Assembly: GCA_015059965.1 (NCBI GenBank)
Contig: SUZM01000001.1
Location: 62,001 to 126,000, forward strand
Reading direction: 5' to 3'
DNA length: 64,000 nucleotides
Source of the DNA: Rikenellaceae bacterium
Lineage (GTDB): Bacteria; Bacteroidota; Bacteroidia; Bacteroidales; Rikenellaceae
The notes beneath the pieces were generated by a model. The model was not told where the DNA came from and did no database searches. It saw nothing but the letters and a program-made list of their open reading frames with translations. Of this stretch, positions 44,261 through 51,789 are shown piece by piece; the stretch's first letter is position 1; the number at the start of each line of letters is the position of its first letter. The position numbers and the translations under genes were made by a program.

Positions 44261-44542
44261 ATGGATAAACACCCAAACCCCTCGAAGTCGGGCAGGCTCC
44301 CGGTACGACCCAGCCCCGAAAGGTTGCACAAAAACCTACGGCGCCTCCGACTCATGATTCCAATTGATGCCGTCGGGCTGGCACTCTGCATCGGTTCGCT
44401 GATCATAGAGGGCTACGATACGCTCCTCTGCGCCCTCGCAGGCCTGCTGGGCACCCAGCTTCTCTTCTTCATCCTCCTTCGGCGCGACCTGCTGCAACAA
44501 CTCGCAACCGCCGAAGAGTTCATCGACGAAAACGACCTATAG
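44261..44542 (+). CDS. Small membrane protein of unknown function
   Basis: 93 residues with a charged N-terminus and two hydrophobic segments (about residues 33-50 and 55-72). No known family. 26 bases after the previous gene, on the same strand. Confidence 0.6.
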   Translation: MDKHPNPSKSGRLPVRPSPERLHKNLRRLRLMIPIDAVGLALCIGSLIIEGYDTLLCALAGLLGTQLLFFILLRRDLLQQLATAEEFIDENDL

Positions 44543-44658
44543 AGACAAAGAAGCACAAAGGGCAGCGCGAGGGCCGGAAAGGGTAGCAGAGCACGAACCA
44601 ACCAGAGACCCGAGAAAGAATGAGCACAATTAACTCCTAAACCCCCAATAATAAAGGT

Positions 44659-45045
44659 ATGGCAACGATTTTTTCACGCATCATCGCAGGGGAGATTCCC
44701 TGCTACAAAGTGGCCGAAAACGACCGCTTCTTCGCATTTTTAGACATCAACCCCCTGAAGGAGGGACACACCCTGGTCGTTCCGAAGCAGGAGACCGACT
44801 ACCTGTTCGATCTCGACGACGAGCAATTGGGCCAGATGATGATCTTCGCCAAGGAGGTAGCCGCAAAAATCAAGCGCGAAATACCATGTAATAGGGTAGC
44901 CGTGGTTGTTTTAGGCCTCGAAGTTCCCCATGCACACATCCATTTGATCCCCATCGAGAGCGAAAACGACGTCGATTTCCACCGCGAAAAGGTAAAATTA
45001 ACGCCGGAAGAGTTCAAAAATATTGCCAAAAAACTGAGCCGATAG
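44659..45045 (+). CDS. HIT-family nucleotide hydrolase/transferase
   Basis: 128 residues. Start MATIFSRIIAGEIPCYKVAE is typical of the HinT/protein kinase C inhibitor-like branch. The histidine triad is VPHAHIHLIPI (HxHxHxx). These enzymes cleave nucleoside phosphoramidates and related adenylated compounds. Confidence 0.94.
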   Translation: MATIFSRIIAGEIPCYKVAENDRFFAFLDINPLKEGHTLVVPKQETDYLFDLDDEQLGQMMIFAKEVAAKIKREIPCNRVAVVVLGLEVPHAHIHLIPIESENDVDFHREKVKLTPEEFKNIAKKLSR

Positions 45046-45224
45046 GTGAGCATTTACAAAACTACAATTCAAATAACCACAATAACTTAGCCGCTCACAG
45101 CGGCTATTTTTATGATCGGAATTTAACATAATATACCCCAAAATTGGAGTGTTTATAAGTTTTTATGAGCAATAATCCGAAATTCCAACTTTTTCGTAAA
45201 AAATCGAGCAAAAGGGTAGAGGGG

Positions 45225-45325
45225 TTTACATTTGTAAATTCAATTCCGAGGTTCAATCTTGTAAATATTTACTTTCGTAAACCCAGGTAGGGCTTAAACA
45301 ATTGTTAATATTTCACATTTGTAAA
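45225..45325 (+). promoter_or_regulatory. Distal group of three TTTACA-N2-TGTAAA operator-like sites
   Basis: Palindromes TTTACATTTGTAAA (45225-45238), TTTACTTTCGTAAA (45268-45281) and TTCACATTTGTAAA (45312-45325). They match the sites beside the XRE gene promoter 300-400 bases downstream. Confidence 0.6.
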
Positions 45326-45410
45326 TCTCACACACATCGACCGCAATCCCGAAAAATCAATGGGCATCCACAAGTTTACGGATTGAATTTTAAATTCATA
45401 TATTACGAAT

Positions 45411-45562
45411 ATTCGTATAGTTACGGAGTTTATCGAAAATTAAGATCAGCGTGATCACGGACTTTGGGCGCTTTTTTACGAAAAGGGTATAATTGAGCGT
45501 TAAATTAGGAATTAACGCTCGATTATTCGTATAGTTACACGTTTTATCACCGTTTTAGATCA
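45411..45562 (+). repeat. Two direct repeats with a hairpin between them
   Basis: Unit ATTCGTATAGTTAC-N4-TTTATC-N8-AGATCA occurs at 45411-45448 and 45525-45562, exactly 114 bases apart. Between them is GAGCGTTAAaTTaggaATTAACGCTC, a near-perfect hairpin (45495-45520). No ORF. Function unknown; could be a regulator-binding module or replication-type iterons. Confidence 0.6.
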
Positions 45563-45600
45563 CATGGATCCGAGGAGACAGATTTAACCATATTGAATCG

Positions 45601-45691
45601 TTTACAGTTGTAAACATTTTGGCAAGTTGTAAACATTTTACAAAACAACAATTTTCTTGTTTTACAAAAGAAAAATGTTTATATTTGTAAA
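45601..45691 (+). promoter_or_regulatory. Promoter-proximal operator sites and promoter of the XRE regulator gene
   Basis: TTTACAGTTGTAAA (45601-45614, perfect palindrome), TTGTAAAcatTTTACAA (45627-45643), a half site TTGTTTTACAAA (about 45657-45668) and TTTATATTTGTAAA (45678-45691). The likely promoter is TTG at 45657-45659 and TATATTTG at 45680-45687, lying inside the last two sites. Bound repressor would block it, so autoregulation is likely. Confidence 0.6.
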
Positions 45692-45712
45692 AAATTAGCT
45701 ATTTTTGCACCG

Positions 45713-46183
45713 ATGAAGGAGAAGATACAACTTTTGATCAAAAACGAGGGACTCACGCAGAGTCGCCTGGCGGAGATGCTGGAGATCCAGCCAGCCAACG
45801 TGTCGCACATTCTGGCGGGTCGCAGCAAGCCGGGCTTCGAGCTGTTGCAAAAAATCCTGCGCCGCTTTCCGCGTATCAACCCCGACTGGCTGTTGCTCGA
45901 TGCCGCCGAGATGTACCGCCCCGAGGCTGAGCCCGCAACTGCCGATCACGACACGGGCCGCCCCTTGAGCGAACGACCCGCCCCGAACTTCGACGGCCTC
46001 TTCCCGGGCGCCGCCCTCAACCCCTCGTCACCCGATGGCATGCCGAGGAGTACCGGCGCGGAACCACAGACCGGCAGCCCGTCCGCCACTCTTCCGGTGA
46101 CGACCTCCACGCGGGGTACCGTCGCCCGAGTCGTGGTCTTCTATACCGACCACACCTTCGAGAGCTTCGAACCCAAATCCTGA
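45713..46183 (+). CDS. XRE-family helix-turn-helix regulator
   Basis: 156 residues. Residues 1-65 form a phage-repressor-type HTH (GLTQSRLAEMLEIQPANVSHILAGRSKPGFELL). The middle (about 75-135) is a Pro/Ser/Thr-rich linker. The C-terminus ends in a short conserved-looking strand RVVVFYTDHTFESFEPKS, typical of a Bacteroidota subgroup. It has no partner gene downstream. Palindromic operators in its own promoter suggest autorepression. Confidence 0.88.
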   Translation: MKEKIQLLIKNEGLTQSRLAEMLEIQPANVSHILAGRSKPGFELLQKILRRFPRINPDWLLLDAAEMYRPEAEPATADHDTGRPLSERPAPNFDGLFPGAALNPSSPDGMPRSTGAEPQTGSPSATLPVTTSTRGTVARVVVFYTDHTFESFEPKS

Positions 46184-46762
46184 TTTCAGCACCCCCCGCG
46201 GAAATTTCAACAACCTTCGGCGACCCCGCCAAGGGTGCTCTTCGCGCGCGTATATATATAAGGTATCCTCAAAAAGACCGATTTTGCGGAGAATCTTCTT
46301 CTTCCTGAGAATCGCACGAAACGTCCAACGGCCCACAAAAAATATTTCACGCGATTCTCAGCAACTTAAAATTCGTCTAACTCTCAACCCATTTCCACAT
46401 TTCAAAGAACTTTTTTAACATCTCCATGACCTTTCACTCACCTATAAATCGACATATCAAAGAACTTTAACCACCAATATCCTATAGTTTAACCCCTCTC
46501 CCCCACCTCTTATATTCAATGAAATAATACTAACATTATGTTAAATCGCAGGGGGGGGGTAACGGGGAGAGAGGGGGTTGTATCTGGTCGCGGGCTTTAT
46601 CTTCCGCCATCGGATATTCCGATTCAACGGATAGTTTGAGAACGGAATATCCGATGAGGGCTGAGTACTAGCAATAAATTACTAGTAAGTAAGTTAGATA
46701 GCTGATGTTGTAATCAAAGAAATTTTTATCAGGCCTATATGGAGTTCCTAATAAAACGTGAC
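46184..46762. other. AT-rich gene-free stretch with two large hairpins and a G9 tract
   Basis: Holds CTGAGAATCGC/GCGATTCTCAG (46305-46315 with 46351-46361), a homopolymer of nine G (46551-46559) and CATCGGATATTCCG/CGGAATATCCGATG (46608-46621 with 46643-46656), a perfect 14-bp stem with a 21-base loop. Two TCAAAGAACTTT direct repeats lie at about 46402 and 46457. No ORF with coding character. Confidence 0.6.
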
Positions 46763-46800
46763 AAAAAAACCGCCCGGGCCCCTTTCGGAACCCAGGCGGC
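46763..46800 (-). terminator. Terminator of the BspA-like gene operon
   Basis: On the minus strand CCGCCTGGG/CCCGGGCGG stem followed by seven T. Confidence 0.85.
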
Positions 46801-46807
46801 AAGAAAG

Positions 46808-47023
46808 TTAATCGCGTGGAATATCATAAAAATCTGCAATAGCTTCTCCTGTTCGAACTATAGTATTACCACCTACGCCACGAAACTTAAGAGTTTCTAA
46901 TCTTTCACAAATTTCGTCTAAATCACGCGATTGTCTCAGCCATGGAAGATTTTCTCTTACAATTACTTCCCACTCATTCTTTACGGATACGCTGATTTTA
47001 ACCGAAATATTTTTCAAGAACAT
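46808..47023 (-). CDS. Small hypothetical protein (71 residues)
   Basis: 71 residues starting MFLKNISVKISVSVKNEWEV. Its first part is beta-like and basic; the second part is mixed (LDEICERLETLKFRG). No known domain. Its start lies three bases past the stop of the 45-codon ORF and its stop is just before the terminator, so it is the last gene of a three-gene minus-strand unit with the BspA-like lipoprotein. AT-rich composition. Confidence 0.55.
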   Translation of the reverse strand: MFLKNISVKISVSVKNEWEVIVRENLPWLRQSRDLDEICERLETLKFRGVGGNTIVRTGEAIADFYDIPRD

Positions 47024-47025
47024 TA

Positions 47026-47163
47026 CTAATCTTTTGTTTCATCGTAAATTATTGTTTGTGTCAGCTCATCATAAACGCCAAGATTTTTAAGATCTGTAAT
47101 AGCCATGTTTAATTTTTCAATATTTATTTTCAGAAAGTCAACCGAAAGTTTTATAGTCTTCAT
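47026..47163 (-). CDS. Small hypothetical protein (45 residues)
   Basis: 45 residues starting MKTIKLSVDFLKINIEKLNM and ending TQTIIYDETKD. An amphipathic helix followed by a short acidic tail. It starts 12 bases after the BspA-like gene. Spacing to both neighbours supports translation. Function unknown. Confidence 0.5.
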   Translation of the reverse strand: MKTIKLSVDFLKINIEKLNMAITDLKNLGVYDELTQTIIYDETKD

Positions 47164-47174
47164 ATCTCTATTAC

Positions 47175-50100
47175 TTATTTATCAAAATTATACCCTACAA
47201 TCGCATCAGCATACGCGTTCCACTCCCCAGTAGTCTTATAGGCATTAACCGACGCATTTGGCACATAAATCTTACGGTCGGAAGCGTTGTTGTAGAACAT
47301 AGAGAAGCCCCCTGAAGGCGGTGTAGTTGGCTTGCAATAAACACTTGTCAGCGAGGTGCAACCATCGAATGCACAATATCCAATCGAAGTCACGCCATTG
47401 CCAATGGTTACACTCGTCAGGCCGGTGCAACCAACGAATGCACAATATCCAATCGAAGTCACGCTATCGGGAATAGTAATACTTGTCAGCGACTCGCAAT
47501 TCAAGAATGCATAAACTCCAATCGAAGTAACGCCATTGCCAATAGTTACACTTGCCAGCGAGGTGCAACCATCGAATGCACCATATTCAATCGAAGTAAC
47601 GCTATCAGGAATTGTAACACTTGTCAGCGAGGTGCAATCTTCGAATGCGCTTTCTCCAATCGAAGTAACGCTATCGGGAATGGTAACGCTCGTCAGGCCG
47701 GTGCAACCATAGAATGCAGAATCTCCAATAGAAGTAACGCCATTGCCAATGGTTACACTTGTCAGGCTACTGCAATAAGAGAATGCTCTATTTCCAATCG
47801 AAGTAACGCCATTGCCGATTGTAACACTTGTCAGCGAGGTGCAACCATCGAATGCACAATATCCAATCGAAGTCACTCTATCGGGAATAGTAATACTTGT
47901 CAGCGACTCGCAATTCAAGAATGCATAAACTCCAATCGAAGTAACGCCATTGCCAATAGTTACACTTGCCAGCGAGGTGCAACCATCGAATGCACCATTT
48001 TCAATCGAAGTAACGCCATTGCCGATTGTAACACTTGTCAGCGAGGTGCAACCATCGAATGCACCATATTCAATCGAAGTAACGCTATCGGGGATTGTTA
48101 TACTTGTCAGCGAGGTGCAACCAGAGAATGCTCTATCTCCAATCGAAGTAACGCCATTGCCGATTGTAACACTTGTCAGCGAGGTGCAACCATCGAATGC
48201 ACCCCCTCCAATCAAAGTCACACTATCGGGAATGTTTACACTTGTCAGCGAGGTGCAACCATAGAATGCAGAATCTCCAATCGAAGTAACGCCATTGCCG
48301 ATTGTAACACTTGTCAGCGAGGTGCAACCATCGAATGCACAATATCCAATCGAAGTAACGCCATTGCCGATTGTAACACTTGTCAGCGAGGTGCAACCAT
48401 CGAATGCACCCCCTCCAATCGAAGTCACACTATCGGGAATGGTTACACTTGTCAGACCTGTGCAACCATAGAATGCATAATCTCCAATCGAAGTAACGCC
48501 ATTGCCAATAGTTGCACTTGTCAGACCGGTGCAACCATAGAATGCAGAATCTCCAATAGAAGTAACGCCATTGCCAATGGTTACACTTGTCAGGCCGGTG
48601 CAACCATTGAATGTATACTCTCCAATAGAAGTAACGCTACCGGGAATGGTAATATTTGTCAGATCGGTACAACCAGAGAATGCATGCCCTCCAATCTCAA
48701 TAACACTATCGGGGATGGTTACACTTGTCAGCGAGGTGCAATGAGAGAATGCATAACCTCCAATAGAAGTAACGCTACCGGGAATGATAATATTTGTCAG
48801 ATCGGTACAACCAGAGAATGCATGCCCTCCAATCTCAATAACACTATCGGGGATGGTAATACTTGTCAGGCCATCACAATCCCTGAATGCAGAATCTCCA
48901 ATCAAAGTCACACTATTGGGAATGGTAATGCTTGTTATTTTACTATCAGCAAATACGCTATCCCCTATTTTCTCAATATTATCACCAAGAATAATTGTTG
49001 AACTACCCCAGTATGAGGGTGCATCCTCGTAATCTTTTTCAATTATAGCTCTGCTATTTACTGTCAGCGTACAAAAGCATCCCTCAAATACAAAACTTCC
49101 AATCGAAGTCACGCTATCAGGAATAGTTACACTTGTCAGGCCGGTGCAACCAGAGAATGCAGATTGTCCAATCGAAGCAACACTGCTGGGAATGGTTACA
49201 CTTGTCAGGCCGGTGCAACCATAGAACGCATCTTCTCCAATCGAAGTCACATTATTGCCAATGGCCACACTTGTCAGACTGGTGCAATTATAGAATGCGG
49301 ACCCTCCAATCGAAGTCACGCTGTCGGGAATAGTAATACTTGTCAGGCCGGTGCAACCAGAGAATGCAGATTGTCCAATCGAAGCAACACTGCTAGGAAT
49401 GGTTACACTTGTCAGGCCGACACAACCAGAAAATGCACGATTTTCGATCTTTTTAAGTGTTTGTGGAAACTTAATTTGGGTAATAGATTTTTGGCCCATA
49501 AATGCAACCTCAGGGATAACTGTCACATCATAGTCGAATTTGATTCGCCCCACCCCATTTTCATAGGTATTGGATTGACAGGTTGCTCCAAAACCATCTG
49601 TTATTGCCAACTCGATCGGATAGTCGTATTTGGTAGTATATAATATCTCATTATCAGCACACGTCACATGTTCTATTGAGTTGTTGCCATCGGGGATATC
49701 CCCTCCAGGATTCTCATCGCTTCCCCCATTCTTAGGGATAGCAATGGTGGTGCCATCGTTCAGATGGAAATAGACATATTCATCATCTTGTGTTACACTA
49801 GTGAATATATTATCTCCATCTTGGCCGTCAGAACCGTCTGTTCCATCCTCTCCGGTCGCCTTTCCAAGTTCAGTCCAGGTTGTGCCTTCGTCGTAGGAGA
49901 TATACCAGTAACCCTCTTCAATCTTTAAGCGTGGAGTGATGCCATCTTTTCCGTCAACTCCGTCTTTTCCATCTTCACCATTTTGGCCATCCTTGCCGTC
50001 TTCACCATCTTTTCCAGGGACTCCATCTTGGCCATCCTTTCCGTCTTCTCCAACAGCTTTAATTTTATTGCCATTTTCATCCAGAAGCCATTTGCCATCG

Positions 50101-50534
50101 ACAATCCAATAATAGATGCCATCCACATCCTGCTTGACACCAATTTGGGGCATATAGCCGTCTTTTCCATCCTTGCCATCAGCACCATCAACACCATCTT
50201 TTCCGTTTGTTCCATGGTAAATGGTAACAGGATTGCTCTTCGCAAATGCAATCGTATAACCAACCTCCACACCATCTTTTGTAATGGGCGTTATCGAAGT
50301 AATGTAATCATTCTTCTGCAATGCCTCAACAAGGGTTTGCAGAGCAGAGATGTTGGTGTTCATCTGCTTGCAAAGCTCCTCAAGAGCAGAGATGCGTTGT
50401 TCATGGTCTTTGATCGATTCGCTGTGCTCATTCAGTTTATTCCAAATACCGGAATCATCGAATGATTCACTACATCCGACAGCCAATACAACGATTGCTA
50501 CGGTCAGCCAAGAAAATAGTTTTTTCATAAGCAA
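47175..50534 (-). CDS. BspA-like leucine-rich-repeat lipoprotein with collagen-like stalk
   Basis: 1119 residues. Lipoprotein signal with lipobox LAVGC (Cys near residue 21; ATG two codons downstream is an equal start choice). Then an alpha-helical coiled-coil (about 30-75), Gly-X-Y collagen-like tracts (GKDGVDGADGKDGKDG and others, about 108-255) interrupted by two small folded segments, and about thirty 23-residue LRR_5/BspA repeats of the LTSVTIPDSVTSIGxxAFxGCTS kind (about 345-1060). A short C-terminal region follows. It is anchored at the outer surface and may bind host or microbial partners. The 69-bp DNA repeats are very alike and prone to recombination. Confidence 0.93.
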   Translation of the reverse strand: MLMKKLFSWLTVAIVVLAVGCSESFDDSGIWNKLNEHSESIKDHEQRISALEELCKQMNTNISALQTLVEALQKNDYITSITPITKDGVEVGYTIAFAKSNPVTIYHGTNGKDGVDGADGKDGKDGYMPQIGVKQDVDGIYYWIVDGKWLLDENGNKIKAVGEDGKDGQDGVPGKDGEDGKDGQNGEDGKDGVDGKDGITPRLKIEEGYWYISYDEGTTWTELGKATGEDGTDGSDGQDGDNIFTSVTQDDEYVYFHLNDGTTIAIPKNGGSDENPGGDIPDGNNSIEHVTCADNEILYTTKYDYPIELAITDGFGATCQSNTYENGVGRIKFDYDVTVIPEVAFMGQKSITQIKFPQTLKKIENRAFSGCVGLTSVTIPSSVASIGQSAFSGCTGLTSITIPDSVTSIGGSAFYNCTSLTSVAIGNNVTSIGEDAFYGCTGLTSVTIPSSVASIGQSAFSGCTGLTSVTIPDSVTSIGSFVFEGCFCTLTVNSRAIIEKDYEDAPSYWGSSTIILGDNIEKIGDSVFADSKITSITIPNSVTLIGDSAFRDCDGLTSITIPDSVIEIGGHAFSGCTDLTNIIIPGSVTSIGGYAFSHCTSLTSVTIPDSVIEIGGHAFSGCTDLTNITIPGSVTSIGEYTFNGCTGLTSVTIGNGVTSIGDSAFYGCTGLTSATIGNGVTSIGDYAFYGCTGLTSVTIPDSVTSIGGGAFDGCTSLTSVTIGNGVTSIGYCAFDGCTSLTSVTIGNGVTSIGDSAFYGCTSLTSVNIPDSVTLIGGGAFDGCTSLTSVTIGNGVTSIGDRAFSGCTSLTSITIPDSVTSIEYGAFDGCTSLTSVTIGNGVTSIENGAFDGCTSLASVTIGNGVTSIGVYAFLNCESLTSITIPDRVTSIGYCAFDGCTSLTSVTIGNGVTSIGNRAFSYCSSLTSVTIGNGVTSIGDSAFYGCTGLTSVTIPDSVTSIGESAFEDCTSLTSVTIPDSVTSIEYGAFDGCTSLASVTIGNGVTSIGVYAFLNCESLTSITIPDSVTSIGYCAFVGCTGLTSVTIGNGVTSIGYCAFDGCTSLTSVYCKPTTPPSGGFSMFYNNASDRKIYVPNASVNAYKTTGEWNAYADAIVGYNFDK

Positions 50535-50651
50535 TTAAATTTTAAGAGGTTCCTATTCTTTTCAAATCAAATTGCCTTTCAACTCCCTAAAGGCGGATTA
50601 TCACAGAGGGCTACCCCACTGCTACAATCGGGTTGTTTCCAAGTTGCTAAA

Positions 50652-50948
50652 ACATAAAAATAGAAAAGTGTGGAGTTGGTCGTTTATCTGACGATAGGCA
50701 TTTGGCGTGGCCCGGATACAAATAAACAATACCCCACACCGAATAGGAACATGCAGAATACATGCCTATACACGGTGACTGAGCGTTTATTGCTTCCCTT
50801 GTATCCTAAAATCGCCAAATTTTATCGTCAAGGATTAGCGAAACACTTTCACTAAAATTATGTTGTCGCCCATCGCAGACGACACCACAAAAGTAGAAAA
50901 AGTTTTCGCAAAAAGCAACACTCATGGGGTATTGTCGACTCTTTTTTC
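50652..50948 (-). ncRNA. Pseudoknotted structured RNA, copy 1
   Basis: No ORF on either strand. Pairings (plus-strand coordinates): P1 50664-50671 with 50843-50850; P2 50689-50696 with 50823-50830 and 50700-50707 with 50813-50820; P3 50714-50721 with 50799-50806; P6 50668-50675 with 50732-50739; P7 50682-50687 with 50722-50727; hairpin P5 50743-50769. P6/P7 cross P2/P3, giving an H-type pseudoknot. In P6 the pairing is a G-U wobble only if the minus strand is transcribed. Promoters on the minus strand agree. The 3' end is T-rich. I cannot name the family. Confidence 0.7.
50888..50918 (-). promoter_or_regulatory. Proximal promoter of RNA copy 1
   Basis: Minus strand TTG (50916-50918), 20 bases, TACTTTTG (50888-50895). 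The same arrangement stands before copy 2. Confidence 0.6.
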
Positions 50949-50953
50949 GGATG

Positions 50954-50984
50954 CAAAGTTCCGAAAAACAAACTTTTTTCACAA
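50954..50984 (-). promoter_or_regulatory. Distal promoter-like site of RNA copy 1
   Basis: Minus strand TTG (50982-50984), 20 bases, GAACTTTG (50954-50961). A CAAGAG/CTCTTG hairpin sits just upstream. The layout is conserved before copy 2. Confidence 0.45.
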
Positions 50985-51030
50985 GAGAATTGGCTCTTGA
51001 GATAAAAATTTGTTCTTCGCAGATTGGGGG

Positions 51031-51334
51031 ATTGGCTGTTCGGGAAAAAGTTTCGAGGGGGGCTACCCTACCGGCAAAAACGGCTAAAGGCGCTACACAA
51101 AAGGCCATTGCCCCGGCATCGGAAGAGGCTGCCGCCAGAAGAGGGAGCTATGCGCAAAAACCGCCCGGGATCATAGCGACCCCGGGCGGCGGAATGATGC
51201 AAAAAATTGAGGCGTCAACGGTACATCATTCTCCTTGAATCAAACACAATTAAAAGCGGTTAAGGCGTTTTAATGCAGAGCTTTCCCTATAAATAAAAGT
51301 TTAGCTGTCGGCTTTTTGGCTCGCAAAAGCAAGA
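51031..51334. other. Spacer between the two structured RNAs
   Basis: No supported gene. It contains CCGCCCGGGatcatagcgaCCCCGGGCGG (about 51161-51190), a terminator-like hairpin, and a GCTGTCGGC/AAGCCG-type inverted repeat near 51305. Confidence 0.45.
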
Positions 51335-51655
51335 CAAAAAAACAGAAAAGTGTGGAGCCGAGAATCTATCTGATACGAGGTTCTGGAATACCCATGCGCA
51401 AATAGACAATACTCCACACACCACAACACATATCGAGAATATGTGTCAATCGCGGTGTCGAGCGTTGCGTTACCTTGCGCTTGTGAAATTTTCCAGATTT
51501 CGTATCAAGGTCAGCGAAACACTTTTCACTTTATACCATTGCCATCCGGGTGGAATGACAGGACAAAAGTAGAAAAAGTTTCTCCATTTCGCAACTCTCA
51601 GTGGAGTATTGTCGTCTTTTTAGGGTAAATATATGCCATCTTTGCGCCAATAAAG
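51335..51655 (-). ncRNA. Pseudoknotted structured RNA, copy 2
   Basis: Same architecture as copy 1 with compensatory changes: P1 51345-51353 with 51519-51527; P2 51372-51378 with 51500-51506 and 51382-51386 with 51493-51497; P3 51396-51401 with 51475-51480; P5 hairpin 51426-51446; P6 51350-51357 with 51412-51419 (perfect GTGTGGAG/CTCCACAC); P7 51365-51369 with 51402-51406. It ends in seven T on the minus strand (51336-51342). A 13-base arm GACAATACTCCAC (minus, 51601-51613) near the 5' end can pair with 51405-51417 and would compete with P6. Confidence 0.7.
51564..51594 (-). promoter_or_regulatory. Proximal promoter of RNA copy 2
   Basis: Minus strand TTG (51592-51594), 20 bases, TACTTTTG (51564-51571). 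Confidence 0.6.
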
Positions 51656-51660
51656 CGCCA

Positions 51661-51691
51661 CAAAGATCCGAAAAACAAAATTTTTCTGCAA
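51661..51691 (-). promoter_or_regulatory. Distal promoter-like site of RNA copy 2
   Basis: Minus strand TTG (51689-51691), 20 bases, GATCTTTG (51661-51668), preceded by CAAGAG/CCCTTG, as in copy 1. Confidence 0.45.
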
Positions 51692-51761
51692 GGGGCGGAA
51701 CTCTTGATGCAAAAAATTGTTCTTCTTTGCGTGGAGTGATGTTTCATTTTCGAAAATTTCG

Positions 51762-51769
51762 TACATTTG
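51762..51769 (+). promoter_or_regulatory. -7 promoter element of the metal ABC transporter genes
   Basis: TACATTTG, 21 bases before the ATG at 51790. Confidence 0.6.
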
Positions 51770-51789
51770 CCCCTACAAACCGAGCGCAT

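Noticed and set aside
45046..45712. Possible replication origin (AT-rich, direct repeats)
   Set aside because: No cluster of DnaA boxes (TTATCCACA) can be seen and dnaA is 8 kb away. Kept only as an open alternative for the duplicated module.
47330..49470. Regular 69-bp repeats that might be taken for a CRISPR array
   Set aside because: The period equals 23 codons in the frame of the BspA-like protein; there are no spacers and no cas genes. The small plus-strand ORFs here are antisense to the repeats.
50641..51789. Insertion sequence with terminal inverted repeats
   Set aside because: No transposase frame is present on either strand and the inverted arms fit internal RNA pairing better; an invertible promoter is listed as an alternative.
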